From an uncultured Bacteroidales bacterium (GTDB lineage: Bacteria; Bacteroidota; Bacteroidia; Bacteroidales; UBA932): a DNA stretch of 64,000 bases. The translations under genes and the position numbers were made by a program. Within the stretch, counting starts at the first letter, position 1. Every line of letters begins with the position of its first letter. This document shows, one piece after another, positions 1 to 10,242 of this stretch. The stretch spans positions 59,702 to 123,701 of the forward strand of contig CALVDQ010000006.1 of the NCBI GenBank assembly GCA_944326325.1, given 5' to 3'. A model generated the notes under the pieces. That model did not search any database. It saw only the letters and a program-made list of their open reading frames with translations, and was not told the origin of the DNA.

Positions 1-387
1 GAATATCGCTTCTCTCTGACCATCCTGCACAGTAACTGTCTCAGGGAGAGACCAATATCCATCGGGAAGTATCAAATTACCGTCTCCTGATATATCTGCA
101 CCCGTATCTGCATACACTTCAACTGAAAACGACTCCAAGGTCTGCAGACCTGACCTATAAACCCCAAGAGTAACAAGCAAGTCCCCATTATCATCAATAA
201 GATAATTCCTGGTTGTCGGATTGTTATCCAGAGGCACAGGATAATTATGGGTTACACCTCCATCCAGGATAGAAGCCTGTGGCATATACACATAAGTGTT
301 GCCCCAATCCAGCTTTTCCTCACAGGATACAGCCAAAGCCAGAATAACTGAAAACCCCGAAAGAATATTTATCAGACGCATTTTCAT
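1..387 (-). CDS. DUF1735-like surface lipoprotein, partial (3' end outside window)
   Basis: The reading frame starts at the ATG at 385-387 on the minus strand and stays open to base 1, so only the first 129 codons are present. The N-terminus is a lipoprotein signal peptide ending in the lipobox AVSC, followed by EEKLDWGN. The rest (VYMPQASILDGGVTHNYPVPLDN, then a strand-rich stretch) resembles the DUF1735 (BT_3987-like) N-terminal domain common in surface glycan-binding lipoproteins. It follows the SusD gene by 25 bp and is probably the last visible gene of the SusCD operon. Its likely role is glycan binding or hydrolysis at the outer surface; a C-terminal enzymatic or binding domain may lie outside the window. 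The family call rests on recalled similarity and gene context. Confidence 0.7.
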   Translation of the reverse strand, partial: MKMRLINILSGFSVILALAVSCEEKLDWGNTYVYMPQASILDGGVTHNYPVPLDNNPTTRNYLIDDNGDLLVTLGVYRSGLQTLESFSVEVYADTGADISGDGNLILPDGYWSLPETVTVQDGQREAIF

Positions 388-412
388 AAAATATAACAAT
401 TAATTTTATCCA

Positions 413-2077
413 TTACCATCCCGGGTTCTGTTCAAGGATTCCGTTTGACCGCTGCACCTCATAATAAGGGAACGGATAGCGGTACATCTTCGGAACAGTA
501 AATACCCTTTTCTCCACAACAATCTTTTCATATCCGACAGGAGATACATCATCTGAAACCCTGACACCTAATATGTCTTCGGATAGAACATCACCCTCTT
601 TCCAACGGACAAGATCCCAGTACCTGTGTCCTTCAAAAGCCAGCTCTATCTGCCTTTCATGCCTTACCGCCTTACGGAATTCATCTTTGTCAGAAGTCGT
701 GACAAGAGGCATATTGACTCCTGGCCGTGACCTTACCATATTGAGCGCATCCTTTGCAGACAATGATTTCCCGTTGAGACCATCCGGCCCGAACGCTTCA
801 TTCATCGCTTCTGCATAATTAAGCAAGACTTCAGCATACCTGAATATCGGCCATATATGCCGTTCCATCTCGTCCTGCTGCAAATATAGGTTCGGAGCCA
901 TGAATTTCTTCAGATAATATCCTGTTTTTGATGACTGATTGTTCAGATACGAATCCTGTCCGTTCTTCGATATATCAATAATCCTTCCGTTCCACTCGCA
1001 TCCGTTGTAGACTATCGTTGCATAGAAACGCGGATCCAGATTTTCATATCTTGAAGAACCGGAATCATGCTCCCCTACATATTCGTATGCGGACACAAGA
1101 TTTTCGGACGGGGTAATACCGCTGTTTCCTCCAGGCGTCCCTATCGGATAATTGTTCTTTTCCAATGTGTTCTCGGGACTATGACGGTATGCCATGATAA
1201 TTTCAGGAGAGCCCAATGCAGCAGCACCTACAAAAAGGTCAGAATAACTGTCATCAAGAGAATACTGGTTCATTGAAATCACTTCATAGGCGGCATTGGC
1301 TGCATCCTTCCATTTTTCCCTGTCTCCTTCGGGGTTGTTAAGCGGACTGGCAGCATAGAGCAGGGCTCGGGATTTCAAAGCCAGAGCTGCCCCTACAGTA
1401 AAACGTCCGTCTCTTGTCTTGTCACCTTCCACAGTACCGTAACTGTTCTGCCATGTAAGCCGGAGGGAGTCTATGCTCCCGTCAATTTCAGATACTATGT
1501 AATCTGTTATCCTTTCATACGAACTCTTCGGGAAAAACTTATTGTCTGTCAGAGATTCCGTGACGAGGGGGACTCCTCCGTATCTTTTCTGCAATTCAAA
1601 ATAATAATATGCACGTGCCACCCTGGATTCCGCCCTCATCCACCGGATATTGTCAATATCCCGCCTGTATTCTTTGCCACCGTCAGATATAGTATCTCTA
1701 TTCACAAGCAGCAGCTCTTTGTAATCGGCGGAATATTCCAGGAAATAATTCGCGTTTCGGATACCTTTATAAAATTCATCATAAAGATAATTCTCCGGAT
1801 TAGTCAAATCATCCCAACTGCCATTGTTATACAGGCTTACTGTCAAACCTGGCGTCGTCTGTACGGCTTCATCGGATCTGGCGGCTGAAAGATTCCCGTC
1901 CAATTCCCAAAGACCGGACTTTACATATGCATATACGCTCTGTCCGATCTGGGCTACTTTCGTATAATCGGATTCTACCATCTCCGTGGTTATATCCATA
2001 TCATACTTCGTATCCAGATAATCACAGGACAGAACAAATGGACATATCAAAAAAAACGGAATTATATTCTTTTTCAT
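413..2077 (-). CDS. SusD/RagB family outer-membrane lipoprotein (first in window)
   Basis: This SusD-like surface glycan-binding lipoprotein of about 554 residues works as a lid with its SusC partner. The ATG at 2075-2077 gives MKKNIIPFFLICPFVLSC, a clean lipoprotein signal; an upstream in-frame TTG at 2084-2086 would add three residues and is less likely. The body has SusD features: helices typical of TPR-like SusD folds, RAESRVARAYYYFELQKRYGGVPLV near residue 150, and a C-terminus with RQIELAFEGHRYWDLVRWKEG and YPFPYYEVQRSNGILEQNPGW, as SusD proteins usually end. It begins 10 bp after the stop of the SusC-like gene and is followed by a DUF1735 lipoprotein, so the three form one unit. The glycan bound cannot be read from sequence. 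Confidence 0.93.
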   Translation of the reverse strand: MKKNIIPFFLICPFVLSCDYLDTKYDMDITTEMVESDYTKVAQIGQSVYAYVKSGLWELDGNLSAARSDEAVQTTPGLTVSLYNNGSWDDLTNPENYLYDEFYKGIRNANYFLEYSADYKELLLVNRDTISDGGKEYRRDIDNIRWMRAESRVARAYYYFELQKRYGGVPLVTESLTDNKFFPKSSYERITDYIVSEIDGSIDSLRLTWQNSYGTVEGDKTRDGRFTVGAALALKSRALLYAASPLNNPEGDREKWKDAANAAYEVISMNQYSLDDSYSDLFVGAAALGSPEIIMAYRHSPENTLEKNNYPIGTPGGNSGITPSENLVSAYEYVGEHDSGSSRYENLDPRFYATIVYNGCEWNGRIIDISKNGQDSYLNNQSSKTGYYLKKFMAPNLYLQQDEMERHIWPIFRYAEVLLNYAEAMNEAFGPDGLNGKSLSAKDALNMVRSRPGVNMPLVTTSDKDEFRKAVRHERQIELAFEGHRYWDLVRWKEGDVLSEDILGVRVSDDVSPVGYEKIVVEKRVFTVPKMYRYPFPYYEVQRSNGILEQNPGW

Positions 2078-2087
2078 TTCAAACAAT

Positions 2088-4976
2088 TTAAAATCCGAAT
2101 GTTAGCCCTATATTCACTGACTTGACAGCCGGGTATCCTGTCAAGCGCTCTGGATCGACATCGTACTTACAGTATAGTTCACTGACAGTAAATAGATTGA
2201 CAGCATTTACATATATCCTCAGATTTCTCATTCTGATCTTTTCCAGCCATCTTTTCGGGAAAGTATAACCCAATTCTACGTTGCGTAATTTTAAATATGC
2301 CCCGTTTCTGATCCACAAAGAAGACGCCTGGCTATTATTAGAATTGGTCACAGTTGAAAGTCTGGGGAATTCGGCTCCCGCACGTCTGTCAATTCCCTGC
2401 TCAGGATAATATGCCCATGACTTATCCGCATAACCGTACACAGTGGAATAATTTTCAAACGGGACAAATTTGCTACGGGCATCCAACAGATTCACATCAG
2501 AGCCACCAGTCCCCTGAAGCACGAAACTGAAATCGAAACCTTTGTATGAAACAAAACCCAGGACAGAATAATAAAGTGCCGGAAAGTTCCTGTTTCCGAT
2601 CTTCGTCTTGTCTCTTTCATTTATAATACCGTCAGGATACAGATCCTTATATCTTACATCACCAGGCTGGACATGACCGAATGATGGAACCGGCAATCCT
2701 GTTTTAAGGTTTCCGTCAGGGCCAAAATCATCTTCCGTATAGAAACCGTCTGCTTCATATCCGAAGTATGTCCATATCCGATGACCAACAGGATCGGCAG
2801 CAGCAGAAGCAGCAGGAATCTCTCCATTGAAATCCACCCTATCTGTAATGTATGTTCCTCTAAAACCGAAACAAAGTTCAACCGGTCCGATTTTCCGGTC
2901 ATACCCAAGACTTAATTCCAGACCTTTCGTCACGACTTTTCCGGCATTGACAAAAGGAGCATCCAGACCGACGACAGAAGAGTAAGTCTGATCCCTGACA
3001 ACTATGCCGGTGCGATCCTCTAGAAAAGCATCAATATTAACGTCAAATGCATTGAAAAATCTGGCATCCACGCCCACATTGTACCTGGTATTCCGTTCCG
3101 ATGTTATTTCCGGATTGGCAAGATACGACGGAGTCAAAGCATTTATCCATCCAGGTTCGCTGTTATCCAAGCCACCTACAGGATAACCGCCATCAGTCGT
3201 CCACGTGACATCATACAGATATCTTCCGTATGAACTGTAATCGTATCCTGACTGTCCCCATGAAGCCCTTATTTTCAATAAATTTATTGATTCCGTGTCT
3301 TCTAGAAAATTCTCATTCGAGACGATCCATGCAGCAGATACGGACGGATAGAATGAAAATCTGTTGCCTTTCATGTAATTATCGGAGCCGCTATATGCGA
3401 AACCGAATTCTGCAACATATCTGGAATCATAGGAATATCTGAATCTTCCAGCGATATTCTGATATGCATAATTCATCTGCAGGTTATCCTCAAGGTATCC
3501 CGGAAATCCATACTGGTTCATGTCGGCATCTACCATCCTGCTGTATTGTTCGTATTTTAAAGCACCGGTTACAGAATGACTTCCGAATTTCCTGTCATAG
3601 CCGAGCTGGGCCCTGAGCTGAATCCACTTCCACATATTTGTTCCATAATCATCGCTTATAGTATAGCTGGCATCCCTGTCTGAAGTCTGTTCAACCCCGT
3701 CATACCACCTCGTATAATTTCTGCTGACAGTCTTGCTGCCCCTGATCCAATTTGAAAACGACACCGCCTCTTCCAGGTACAACCCTTCTGTTATAAAATC
3801 CAGTTTTTCCTTCAACCTGAAATTGGCCTGCACAGACCTGTCCCGGCTCGACCTGGTGCCAAGTCCTTTGACAGAAGCAAGCGGATTGTCCGGATGCACC
3901 GCCGTCCCTGACCATCTCCGGCTTCCGTCAGGATTTATCAGATCCGAATCATACGGGTTGTATATATTGGCCGGATATGACTCAAGGTTCCCGAACAAAG
4001 TTGCGATATCATAATTCGGAGCTGACCTGTCAGCGATATATCCCCCGACACCTATATACGCTTCAAATATTTTCAGAAAAGACACCTCAAAATTCGTCCT
4101 TAACGTATATTGCTGATATGTCGTATTTGAAAAATGCCTGTCTTTATCTCTCTTGTTGTCTATGAAACCGGAATTGTTCATATATCCCAAAACGGCAAAA
4201 TATTTCATATTCGAGGTTCCCCCGCTGAACGATATATCCGCAGAGGTAAATAAGGCAGGATCTTCTTTAAGAACTTCTTTGTACCAGTCTACATCCGGTC
4301 CTTCTCCATTTTTGTATGCCGCAATCTGCTCGTCGCTATAATAAGGAGTCCAGGCCTTACCTCCGGCATCATTGCTATATGCCTCATTATAATACATGGC
4401 ATATCCGGCAGAATTCAAAGGCCTGGAAATTACAAGAGGCCGCTGGAATCCCTGCCTGAAATTAAAATCCACTTCCGGTTTTCCTGAATGACCTTTCTTT
4501 GTCTCTATCCACAAGACCCCATTGGAGCCTTTCATACCAAAGGTAGAAAGAGCGGCTCCATCTTTCAATATATATATATTTTCAATTTCAGCCGGCAGCA
4601 GTCTTTGTGCATAAGACATATCCGTCTGGAAACCGTCAACAAATACAGTATAGCCGTCTGCCGAATTGAATGTCCCGAGTCCCCTGATCTTCAGCCATGC
4701 GGCATTGTCATCCGGTGCTCCGCTTCCCTCCTGCAGATAATAGCCTGTTCCATAACCATAAAAAGTATTCATGATATTGGTAGTAGGAGTCTTGGCAAGT
4801 TTTTGTCCGGAAATTTCAGTTATGGCTGATGTAGTCAGCAGGGCATCTTCCCTGAACATGATTTCAGGAGAAGCTTTTGCCTTACCGGCCTTTTCCTGTG
4901 ACATGGTTTCCAGGGCAGGAACCAGCATCAGACCAAGACATAAGCCTAAGTTCTTTATATTTCTAAAGGTCTGCAT
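2088..4976 (-). CDS. SusC/RagA-type TonB-dependent transporter without N-terminal extension domain
   Basis: This 962-residue outer-membrane TonB-dependent transporter is thought to import oligosaccharides with the SusD encoded just downstream. After a signal peptide (residues 1-26) it passes almost directly into the plug domain (ISGQKLAKTPTTNIMNTFYGYGTGYYLQ, WLKIRGLGTFN, DGFQTDMSYAQRLLPAEIENIYILKDGAALSTFGMKGSNGVLWIETKKG), then a long beta barrel ending in NIGLTFGF with a terminal aromatic residue. It lacks the carboxypeptidase-D regulatory-like domain and the standard DEVVVVGYG segment found in the larger paralogue at 6772-10059. The start is an ATG at 4974-4976. It lies 34 bp after the stop of the upstream SusD gene, so the operon carries two SusCD pairs in tandem. 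The missing extension may alter its coupling to TonB or its interaction with other components. Confidence 0.93.
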   Translation of the reverse strand: MQTFRNIKNLGLCLGLMLVPALETMSQEKAGKAKASPEIMFREDALLTTSAITEISGQKLAKTPTTNIMNTFYGYGTGYYLQEGSGAPDDNAAWLKIRGLGTFNSADGYTVFVDGFQTDMSYAQRLLPAEIENIYILKDGAALSTFGMKGSNGVLWIETKKGHSGKPEVDFNFRQGFQRPLVISRPLNSAGYAMYYNEAYSNDAGGKAWTPYYSDEQIAAYKNGEGPDVDWYKEVLKEDPALFTSADISFSGGTSNMKYFAVLGYMNNSGFIDNKRDKDRHFSNTTYQQYTLRTNFEVSFLKIFEAYIGVGGYIADRSAPNYDIATLFGNLESYPANIYNPYDSDLINPDGSRRWSGTAVHPDNPLASVKGLGTRSSRDRSVQANFRLKEKLDFITEGLYLEEAVSFSNWIRGSKTVSRNYTRWYDGVEQTSDRDASYTISDDYGTNMWKWIQLRAQLGYDRKFGSHSVTGALKYEQYSRMVDADMNQYGFPGYLEDNLQMNYAYQNIAGRFRYSYDSRYVAEFGFAYSGSDNYMKGNRFSFYPSVSAAWIVSNENFLEDTESINLLKIRASWGQSGYDYSSYGRYLYDVTWTTDGGYPVGGLDNSEPGWINALTPSYLANPEITSERNTRYNVGVDARFFNAFDVNIDAFLEDRTGIVVRDQTYSSVVGLDAPFVNAGKVVTKGLELSLGYDRKIGPVELCFGFRGTYITDRVDFNGEIPAASAAADPVGHRIWTYFGYEADGFYTEDDFGPDGNLKTGLPVPSFGHVQPGDVRYKDLYPDGIINERDKTKIGNRNFPALYYSVLGFVSYKGFDFSFVLQGTGGSDVNLLDARSKFVPFENYSTVYGYADKSWAYYPEQGIDRRAGAEFPRLSTVTNSNNSQASSLWIRNGAYLKLRNVELGYTFPKRWLEKIRMRNLRIYVNAVNLFTVSELYCKYDVDPERLTGYPAVKSVNIGLTFGF

Positions 4977-5010
4977 ACGTTTATGAATTTCAATTGGTTA
5001 GGATTATACA

Positions 5011-6762
5011 TCAATATCCGGGATTCTGGCCGTTTGCCGGGGCCGTTCCAAGATACCCCTTTGCCACCTCATCTGTAGGGAATGGATTAAGGTACTGATT
5101 CGCAGCCCAGTATCCGTCATAGACAGCAGCTACCTTATAACCGCTGTATGTACTTGGATCAGTCCCGTACGTTCCGTTGACATACTGGAACTCGGTCACA
5201 TATTTCGTCCCGCCGATTATTCCGTTACCTATATCCGGCAGTTTCCAATGTTTGACATCGAAAAGACGGTTGTTTTCATCATAGAATTCTATGGCCCATT
5301 CCCGCTGTATGATACTCCGCAAGACAGTCTGGTCTTTTTCCGAAATTCCGATTGCGAAACCGGCACGTTCCCTTATCCTGTTAAGATACTTGAGAGATTC
5401 CGAATTCTCTCCCATTTCATTTGCAGCTTCCGCCGCTGCAAGGTAAAAATACGCGAGTCTGTAAATCGGGAAATCAAACCAATCCCTGTTTCCGGCCTTA
5501 TACCAGAACTTGATTCTTCTGCCGCAAGCTTCATTCTGCGCGGTATTTTCCCAGGTTGAAGCCCATGTCAGGCCTCCGGCCGGTGTCCAATAATAGTCAT
5601 CCGGATTATTCATTGCAGCATACCCCGCAGGTGCCGCACTTGCCCAATATCTTGGTTCCAAAGCTTCGACTTTTGCCTGGAAATCAGAAAAAGGAAGCCA
5701 GGAGTCTCCCGGTTCCGGCCATACGACATCACCTCCATCCGTCGTATAATACTGTTTCAACTGGTAGAGACTCATACCGTTTGCACCGCCACTCTGATGA
5801 CGGGGATAGAAGAAATTACCGTTGCCGGTAGGTGCCGCGACATGCTGATGCTTGTAAAAGAGGAGTACTTCCCTATTGTTCGGCACAGCTACAGCCGTCC
5901 CGTAATCATCAAGCGGGCTGTCCGTATCTATTATTTCAAAACCATGGGTCTCGCCATAATCTATCACCGCTACGGCCGCCTTGTATGCTTCCTCCCAGCG
6001 GGTTTCGGAATAATTCCCGAAACATATCCTGTCATTTTCGGAAGCGTTTGCCATAGATAAGTACGGAGTGTCAGTATTAAATAAAGGTCTGGCTGCATAA
6101 AGCAATGCCTGGGCCTTGATGGCAAGCGGGACAACCTTCGTGATGCGTCCCTTGAAATTGTCTTCCCATGAATCAGGAAGCAAGGAAAAAGCCTCATCAC
6201 ACAACCTGACAATATGGCCGAGGACATCGGAAAGAGGCGCCCTGGCTATACGCGAATTGCCCGGATCGACAAGTCCATCCACTATAGGCACTCCACCATA
6301 TTGGATAAACATCCTGCAGTACCGGTATGCCACAAGAGTAAGCATTTCCCCTTTCACATAGGATTTCTCCTCGGCGTTCATCTCTGATTCCGGCATAATG
6401 TCTATATTGTCGTAGATAAGGTAGCATGTCCTTATAGCCTTGAAATTGCGGCCGTAATCGTCAATAGTGTTTCCAGTTGCAGACATCCCGGACCTCTGGA
6501 CCATATTATACGTTTCCCATAAGAATTTCCTTGCATTGATCTCTCCTGAAACCAGACTGAGAGTTCCCGTTGCCCAGTCATTATACGGGAGATTCATGCA
6601 TAAAGCATCCTGATATGCCTGCGCTATAGCAGACAGGGTTTGTTCGCGTGATGTAAAGATATCGTTTTCCCTGAGATCGTTTCCTTGAGGTTTCTGCAGG
6701 AAATAATCTATGCAGGATACGAATACGGATATAGATGCTGTTAACAATATGATTCTTTTCAT
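5011..6762 (-). CDS. SusD/RagB family outer-membrane lipoprotein (second)
   Basis: This SusD-like lipoprotein has 583 residues. The start MKRIILLTASISVFVSCIDYFLQKP carries a lipobox VSC at residues 15-17. SusD hallmarks are present: YRYCRMFIQYGGVPIVDGLV near residue 150, KAQALLYAARPLFN, YRLAYFYLAAAEAANEMGE, RERAGF and a C-terminus of LNPFPTDEVAKGYLGTAPANGQNPGY. It starts 9 bp after the stop of the SusC gene upstream, the standard SusC-SusD arrangement. It should form a complex with that SusC and contribute glycan affinity. It differs a good deal in sequence from the SusD at 413-2077, so the two pairs do not look like a recent duplication. Confidence 0.94.
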   Translation of the reverse strand: MKRIILLTASISVFVSCIDYFLQKPQGNDLRENDIFTSREQTLSAIAQAYQDALCMNLPYNDWATGTLSLVSGEINARKFLWETYNMVQRSGMSATGNTIDDYGRNFKAIRTCYLIYDNIDIMPESEMNAEEKSYVKGEMLTLVAYRYCRMFIQYGGVPIVDGLVDPGNSRIARAPLSDVLGHIVRLCDEAFSLLPDSWEDNFKGRITKVVPLAIKAQALLYAARPLFNTDTPYLSMANASENDRICFGNYSETRWEEAYKAAVAVIDYGETHGFEIIDTDSPLDDYGTAVAVPNNREVLLFYKHQHVAAPTGNGNFFYPRHQSGGANGMSLYQLKQYYTTDGGDVVWPEPGDSWLPFSDFQAKVEALEPRYWASAAPAGYAAMNNPDDYYWTPAGGLTWASTWENTAQNEACGRRIKFWYKAGNRDWFDFPIYRLAYFYLAAAEAANEMGENSESLKYLNRIRERAGFAIGISEKDQTVLRSIIQREWAIEFYDENNRLFDVKHWKLPDIGNGIIGGTKYVTEFQYVNGTYGTDPSTYSGYKVAAVYDGYWAANQYLNPFPTDEVAKGYLGTAPANGQNPGY

Positions 6763-6771
6763 AGCCTGGAA

Positions 6772-9700
6772 TTAAAATGATATGTTCAAGCCTACGTTAT
6801 AACTCCTTGTAGGAGGATAAAGATATCCGGAAGAGGCTCCTCCCTGGTCCGCTTGTTCCGGATCAAATCCAGGCAGCAGCCGGCTTCCCCATGTAAAAAG
6901 ATTGTTTGAGCTGAAATATATCCTGACATTGCTCATCCTTGCTTTCTCTATCCATTTTTTCGGCAAAGAGTAACCGACTTCGAGGTTTTTCAGTCTGAAA
7001 AACTGTGAAGATCGGATCCACAGATCATTAGGAAGCTTGTTCTGGGTATTGTATGTAGTCATCGATGCCCTTGGGAATTCGATATTCTCTCCGGCAGCTG
7101 CCCTTTCCGGTGTCCATCTCGTATCATAATGCCATTGCAAGGCAACACCGTTATTCATATAGAAAGGATTCAATATATAGAAGTCTGCCATCTGCATAGA
7201 GCCCTGGGCCGTACCGACAAACAACGCCGACAGATAGATTCCTCTCCATTCGGCATTGAGAGTGATATTGTAATTTATCCTTGGAAGATTTGAATAACCT
7301 ATCGGAATATAGTCCTTGTCATTGATAACCCCGTCACCATCAATATCTACGAAACGGATATCCCCGGCATGTACAACATTCCCGCCTTCCTGAACGTACG
7401 GTCTGTTGCTTGCTTCAGCGTCATTGTTATAGAATCCTTCACTCTGGACACCTTTATACTGTCCTACCGAAAAGCCGGTAGTATTCATCCACGGATATGC
7501 ATAAGCCGGTTCATCCATGAAAAGTATCTTGTTCCTGGCGTATGAAAAACTACCGCCTATGGTATAGAAGAAATCCTCGATGGAATCGGACCAGGCGACC
7601 TGGACTTCAAAGCCATGGTTATTGACCTTACCTATATTTCCGGGAGGATACGAGGCTCCTGTAAGGTTGGTCTGGCTAAGATACTGTGTCAGGATCTTGT
7701 CCCTGTCCTCGTTGAAATAATCGAAGACAACGGAAAGCCGGTTCTTGAAAAAACCTAGATCCAGTCCGACATTTGTCTTTCTGGCGCGTTCCCATGTCAC
7801 ATCCGGATTGCCTATAGTACTTTCCTTTGCCCCTTGATAATACATATCGGAAGCCGAACCGTTCCCGTTTCCCCACCAATATCCGGACTCTACCATATCA
7901 TTGCTGATGGACCAGGTACTAGGAAGATACAGGAACCTGCTGCCGCCGATCTGGTCATTGCCCACTTCGCCATAAGAGCCCCTTATCTTTACAAGCGACA
8001 CCCATACGTTTTCTTTCCAGAACGGTTCGTTCGTAAGTATCCATCCTGCCGATACTGCCGGGAAAAAGCCGAATCTCTTGCCTGGAGCAAAGTTCTCCGA
8101 GCCGTTGTATCCCATATTGAATTCGAACATATAGCGCTGGTCGTAATTATATGTAGCCCTTCCTACCAGGCCGATTCTTCCTTCCGGCACCTGGAATGCA
8201 AAATACGGGGCATTGGTCAATTGGGCATTGTAAAGGACGAGTCCTGTGACATTATGCTTTCCGAATGTCCTGTTATAATCCAGCTTAGCCTCCATATACA
8301 TACGGTTCCATTTGCTCTTGTACTGCTGGTCCTCAACAGTACTCGGCTGCAAGGTCCCGCCTATGAAAAGGATCTCCGCAGGATTATCAGGATTTCTCAT
8401 GGCTCTCCATTGAGGAACATTTGCATTGGTGGTAATCACACCTTTCTTCTGCCAGTCGCTGTATGAGAACGTTCCGCTGAGCGAAAGGCCATCGGTCAAG
8501 TAGTCCATACTGTGGTTCAGCCGGACTGTCGCACTTATGTCTGTCTGCGTAGTCGTCATCAAAGGACGCGTAAGCAGATTGGCCATAGGGGACCATCCGG
8601 AACACCCCTTGTCGTTTATCTCGTTGAACCTGTCATACACGAACCCGTTTACAAGCTTGCCGTCTATAATTCCGGAACCATTGTAAGGAGGAGAAGAAAA
8701 TATTGCCCCAAGCATCGCCTTATGCCTGGCATACTGACTGGTCGGGTCACCATCCTGGGCGGAACCGAGTATTCCCGCCGATGTAGATATAATTCCACTG
8801 AAATCTATCGAAATCGCCAATCTACTTGCTGCTTCTATATCAAGATTTGTTCTGAAATTATATCTGTTATATTTGGAATTATTATCTATATCCATATATT
8901 TTGCATTCTGGAACTGTCCTTCCTGTGAGTAATAACCTACAGAAGCAAAATATTTTACCCTTTCGAAACCTCCTGACACATTGACATTCACCTGATGCTG
9001 CGGTGCCAATCCGCCGAAAGTCATATCGTAATAATCATTATCAGTATAATAGAGTGCCGGTGAATTATATATCGCCAGTTTCTGTTCTTCCGGAAGCCAT
9101 GGAAAATTTCCCCATATTTCAGCCTGTGTAAAATCTTTTCCGTTGGCAAACTTCCATATGTCCTCCTCTGAAAAAAGGAACATCTCTTTTGAAGGATCTG
9201 CATCGTTCCGTATGGCCTCATTTCTGAGAATCGCATATTCTGCAGAGCCCAGAAGATCAAGTTTCGAGACAAGTTCAGTAACTCCGAAACGGTATGAAAG
9301 GTCCACCTTTGCCATTCCCTCCTTTCCTCGCCTTGTATTTATCAGGATAACCCCGTTCGCCCCCTTTACACCATAGACAGCTGTAGCTGACGCATCCTTG
9401 AGGACACTCATGGATGCTATATCATTTGCATCAATAGCGTTCATCGTTGCAATTGTTGACTCAACACCGTCTATCATGATAAGAGGGGATGTACCTTCTG
9501 AATTCAAGGTTGCCACACCACGTATATAGATAGAGGATGAGTTATCTCCCGGTTCACCGCTGGCCTGCACTGATGACAGTCCCGGGACACGTCCCACCAA
9601 GGCGTTACTTATATTTGCCACCGGAGCCTGCACGAGTTCTTTGCTTTTGACTGTAGCTACAGAACCGACAAGAGTCTCCTTTTTCTGGGTGCCGTAACCT

Positions 9701-10059
9701 ATCACCACAACTTCATCAAGGTTAAGACCGGCTGCCGTAAGAATTATGCTGACATCATCCATAGAGTCTACCGTATATTCAGTCGTGGCAAACCCGATAT
9801 ACGATACAACAAGGACATTTCCCTTTGAAGCAGTGATGCTGAATCTGCCGTCAAGATCCGTTATCACTCCGATATCAGTATCCTTGATGAACACCGATGC
9901 CCCGATAAGAGGTTCACCATCTGAATCCGTAACCGACCCTTTCAGGTCCATTTCCTGGGCATAGGCCAGAAAAGGCGCATACGCCAGGACCGCAAGCGAT
10001 ACAGCAAGACGCCGGAACAACCGGCATACCGGATCCGATTGTTGTTTACATTGACTCAT
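6772..10059 (-). CDS. SusC/RagA-type TonB-dependent transporter, full length
   Basis: This 1095-residue SusC homologue is probably the first gene of the leftward SusCD operon. The order is a signal peptide (about 1-35, ending AYAQE), a carboxypeptidase-D regulatory-like domain (about 38-112, LKGSVTDSDGEPLIGASVFI), the LDEVVVIGYGTQKKE segment (about 113-127), the plug domain (ALVGRVPGLSSVQASGEPGDNSSSIYIRG, SMSVLKDASATAVYGVKGANGVILI) and a C-terminal barrel ending YNVGLNISF. The start is an ATG at 10057-10059. A -7 box (TAACTTTG on the minus strand, 10095-10102) lies 36 bp upstream, and the hybrid two-component regulator is transcribed away from the same gap. The pair with the SusD at 5011-6762 should form the main importer of this locus. 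Confidence 0.96.
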   Translation of the reverse strand: MSQCKQQSDPVCRLFRRLAVSLAVLAYAPFLAYAQEMDLKGSVTDSDGEPLIGASVFIKDTDIGVITDLDGRFSITASKGNVLVVSYIGFATTEYTVDSMDDVSIILTAAGLNLDEVVVIGYGTQKKETLVGSVATVKSKELVQAPVANISNALVGRVPGLSSVQASGEPGDNSSSIYIRGVATLNSEGTSPLIMIDGVESTIATMNAIDANDIASMSVLKDASATAVYGVKGANGVILINTRRGKEGMAKVDLSYRFGVTELVSKLDLLGSAEYAILRNEAIRNDADPSKEMFLFSEEDIWKFANGKDFTQAEIWGNFPWLPEEQKLAIYNSPALYYTDNDYYDMTFGGLAPQHQVNVNVSGGFERVKYFASVGYYSQEGQFQNAKYMDIDNNSKYNRYNFRTNLDIEAASRLAISIDFSGIISTSAGILGSAQDGDPTSQYARHKAMLGAIFSSPPYNGSGIIDGKLVNGFVYDRFNEINDKGCSGWSPMANLLTRPLMTTTQTDISATVRLNHSMDYLTDGLSLSGTFSYSDWQKKGVITTNANVPQWRAMRNPDNPAEILFIGGTLQPSTVEDQQYKSKWNRMYMEAKLDYNRTFGKHNVTGLVLYNAQLTNAPYFAFQVPEGRIGLVGRATYNYDQRYMFEFNMGYNGSENFAPGKRFGFFPAVSAGWILTNEPFWKENVWVSLVKIRGSYGEVGNDQIGGSRFLYLPSTWSISNDMVESGYWWGNGNGSASDMYYQGAKESTIGNPDVTWERARKTNVGLDLGFFKNRLSVVFDYFNEDRDKILTQYLSQTNLTGASYPPGNIGKVNNHGFEVQVAWSDSIEDFFYTIGGSFSYARNKILFMDEPAYAYPWMNTTGFSVGQYKGVQSEGFYNNDAEASNRPYVQEGGNVVHAGDIRFVDIDGDGVINDKDYIPIGYSNLPRINYNITLNAEWRGIYLSALFVGTAQGSMQMADFYILNPFYMNNGVALQWHYDTRWTPERAAAGENIEFPRASMTTYNTQNKLPNDLWIRSSQFFRLKNLEVGYSLPKKWIEKARMSNVRIYFSSNNLFTWGSRLLPGFDPEQADQGGASSGYLYPPTRSYNVGLNISF

Positions 10060-10094
10060 AAATTTCTGTTTTTAGTGTTTTAATTATGGTGTTT

Positions 10095-10102
10095 CAAAGT
10101 TA
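10095..10102 (-). promoter_or_regulatory. Predicted Bacteroides-type -7 box for the SusCD operon
   Basis: The minus strand reads TAACTTTG, matching the Bacteroides -7 consensus TAnnTTTG, and ends 36 bp before the SusC start codon. No clear -33 TTTG is seen at the usual spacing. This gap also separates the operon from the divergent regulator gene, so an operator for the regulator's AraC-type domain is expected nearby, but no repeat pair was resolved. Confidence 0.5.
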
Positions 10103-10242
10103 TAATGACGTCTTCATAGAATCTGATACATATTTATTAAAAACTGTAACGGGATTATCATTGGCAGAAATCAAGTTTTTCCATTTGTCTTATATGAAAA
10201 TTATTGATATTTTTATATTGTAAAAACATAAAACCACATAGC

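Noticed and set aside
7392..7401. GAACGTACGG as a further invertase repeat core
   Set aside because: It has mismatches to the core at both ends, lies inside the SusC coding sequence and has no inverted partner nearby.
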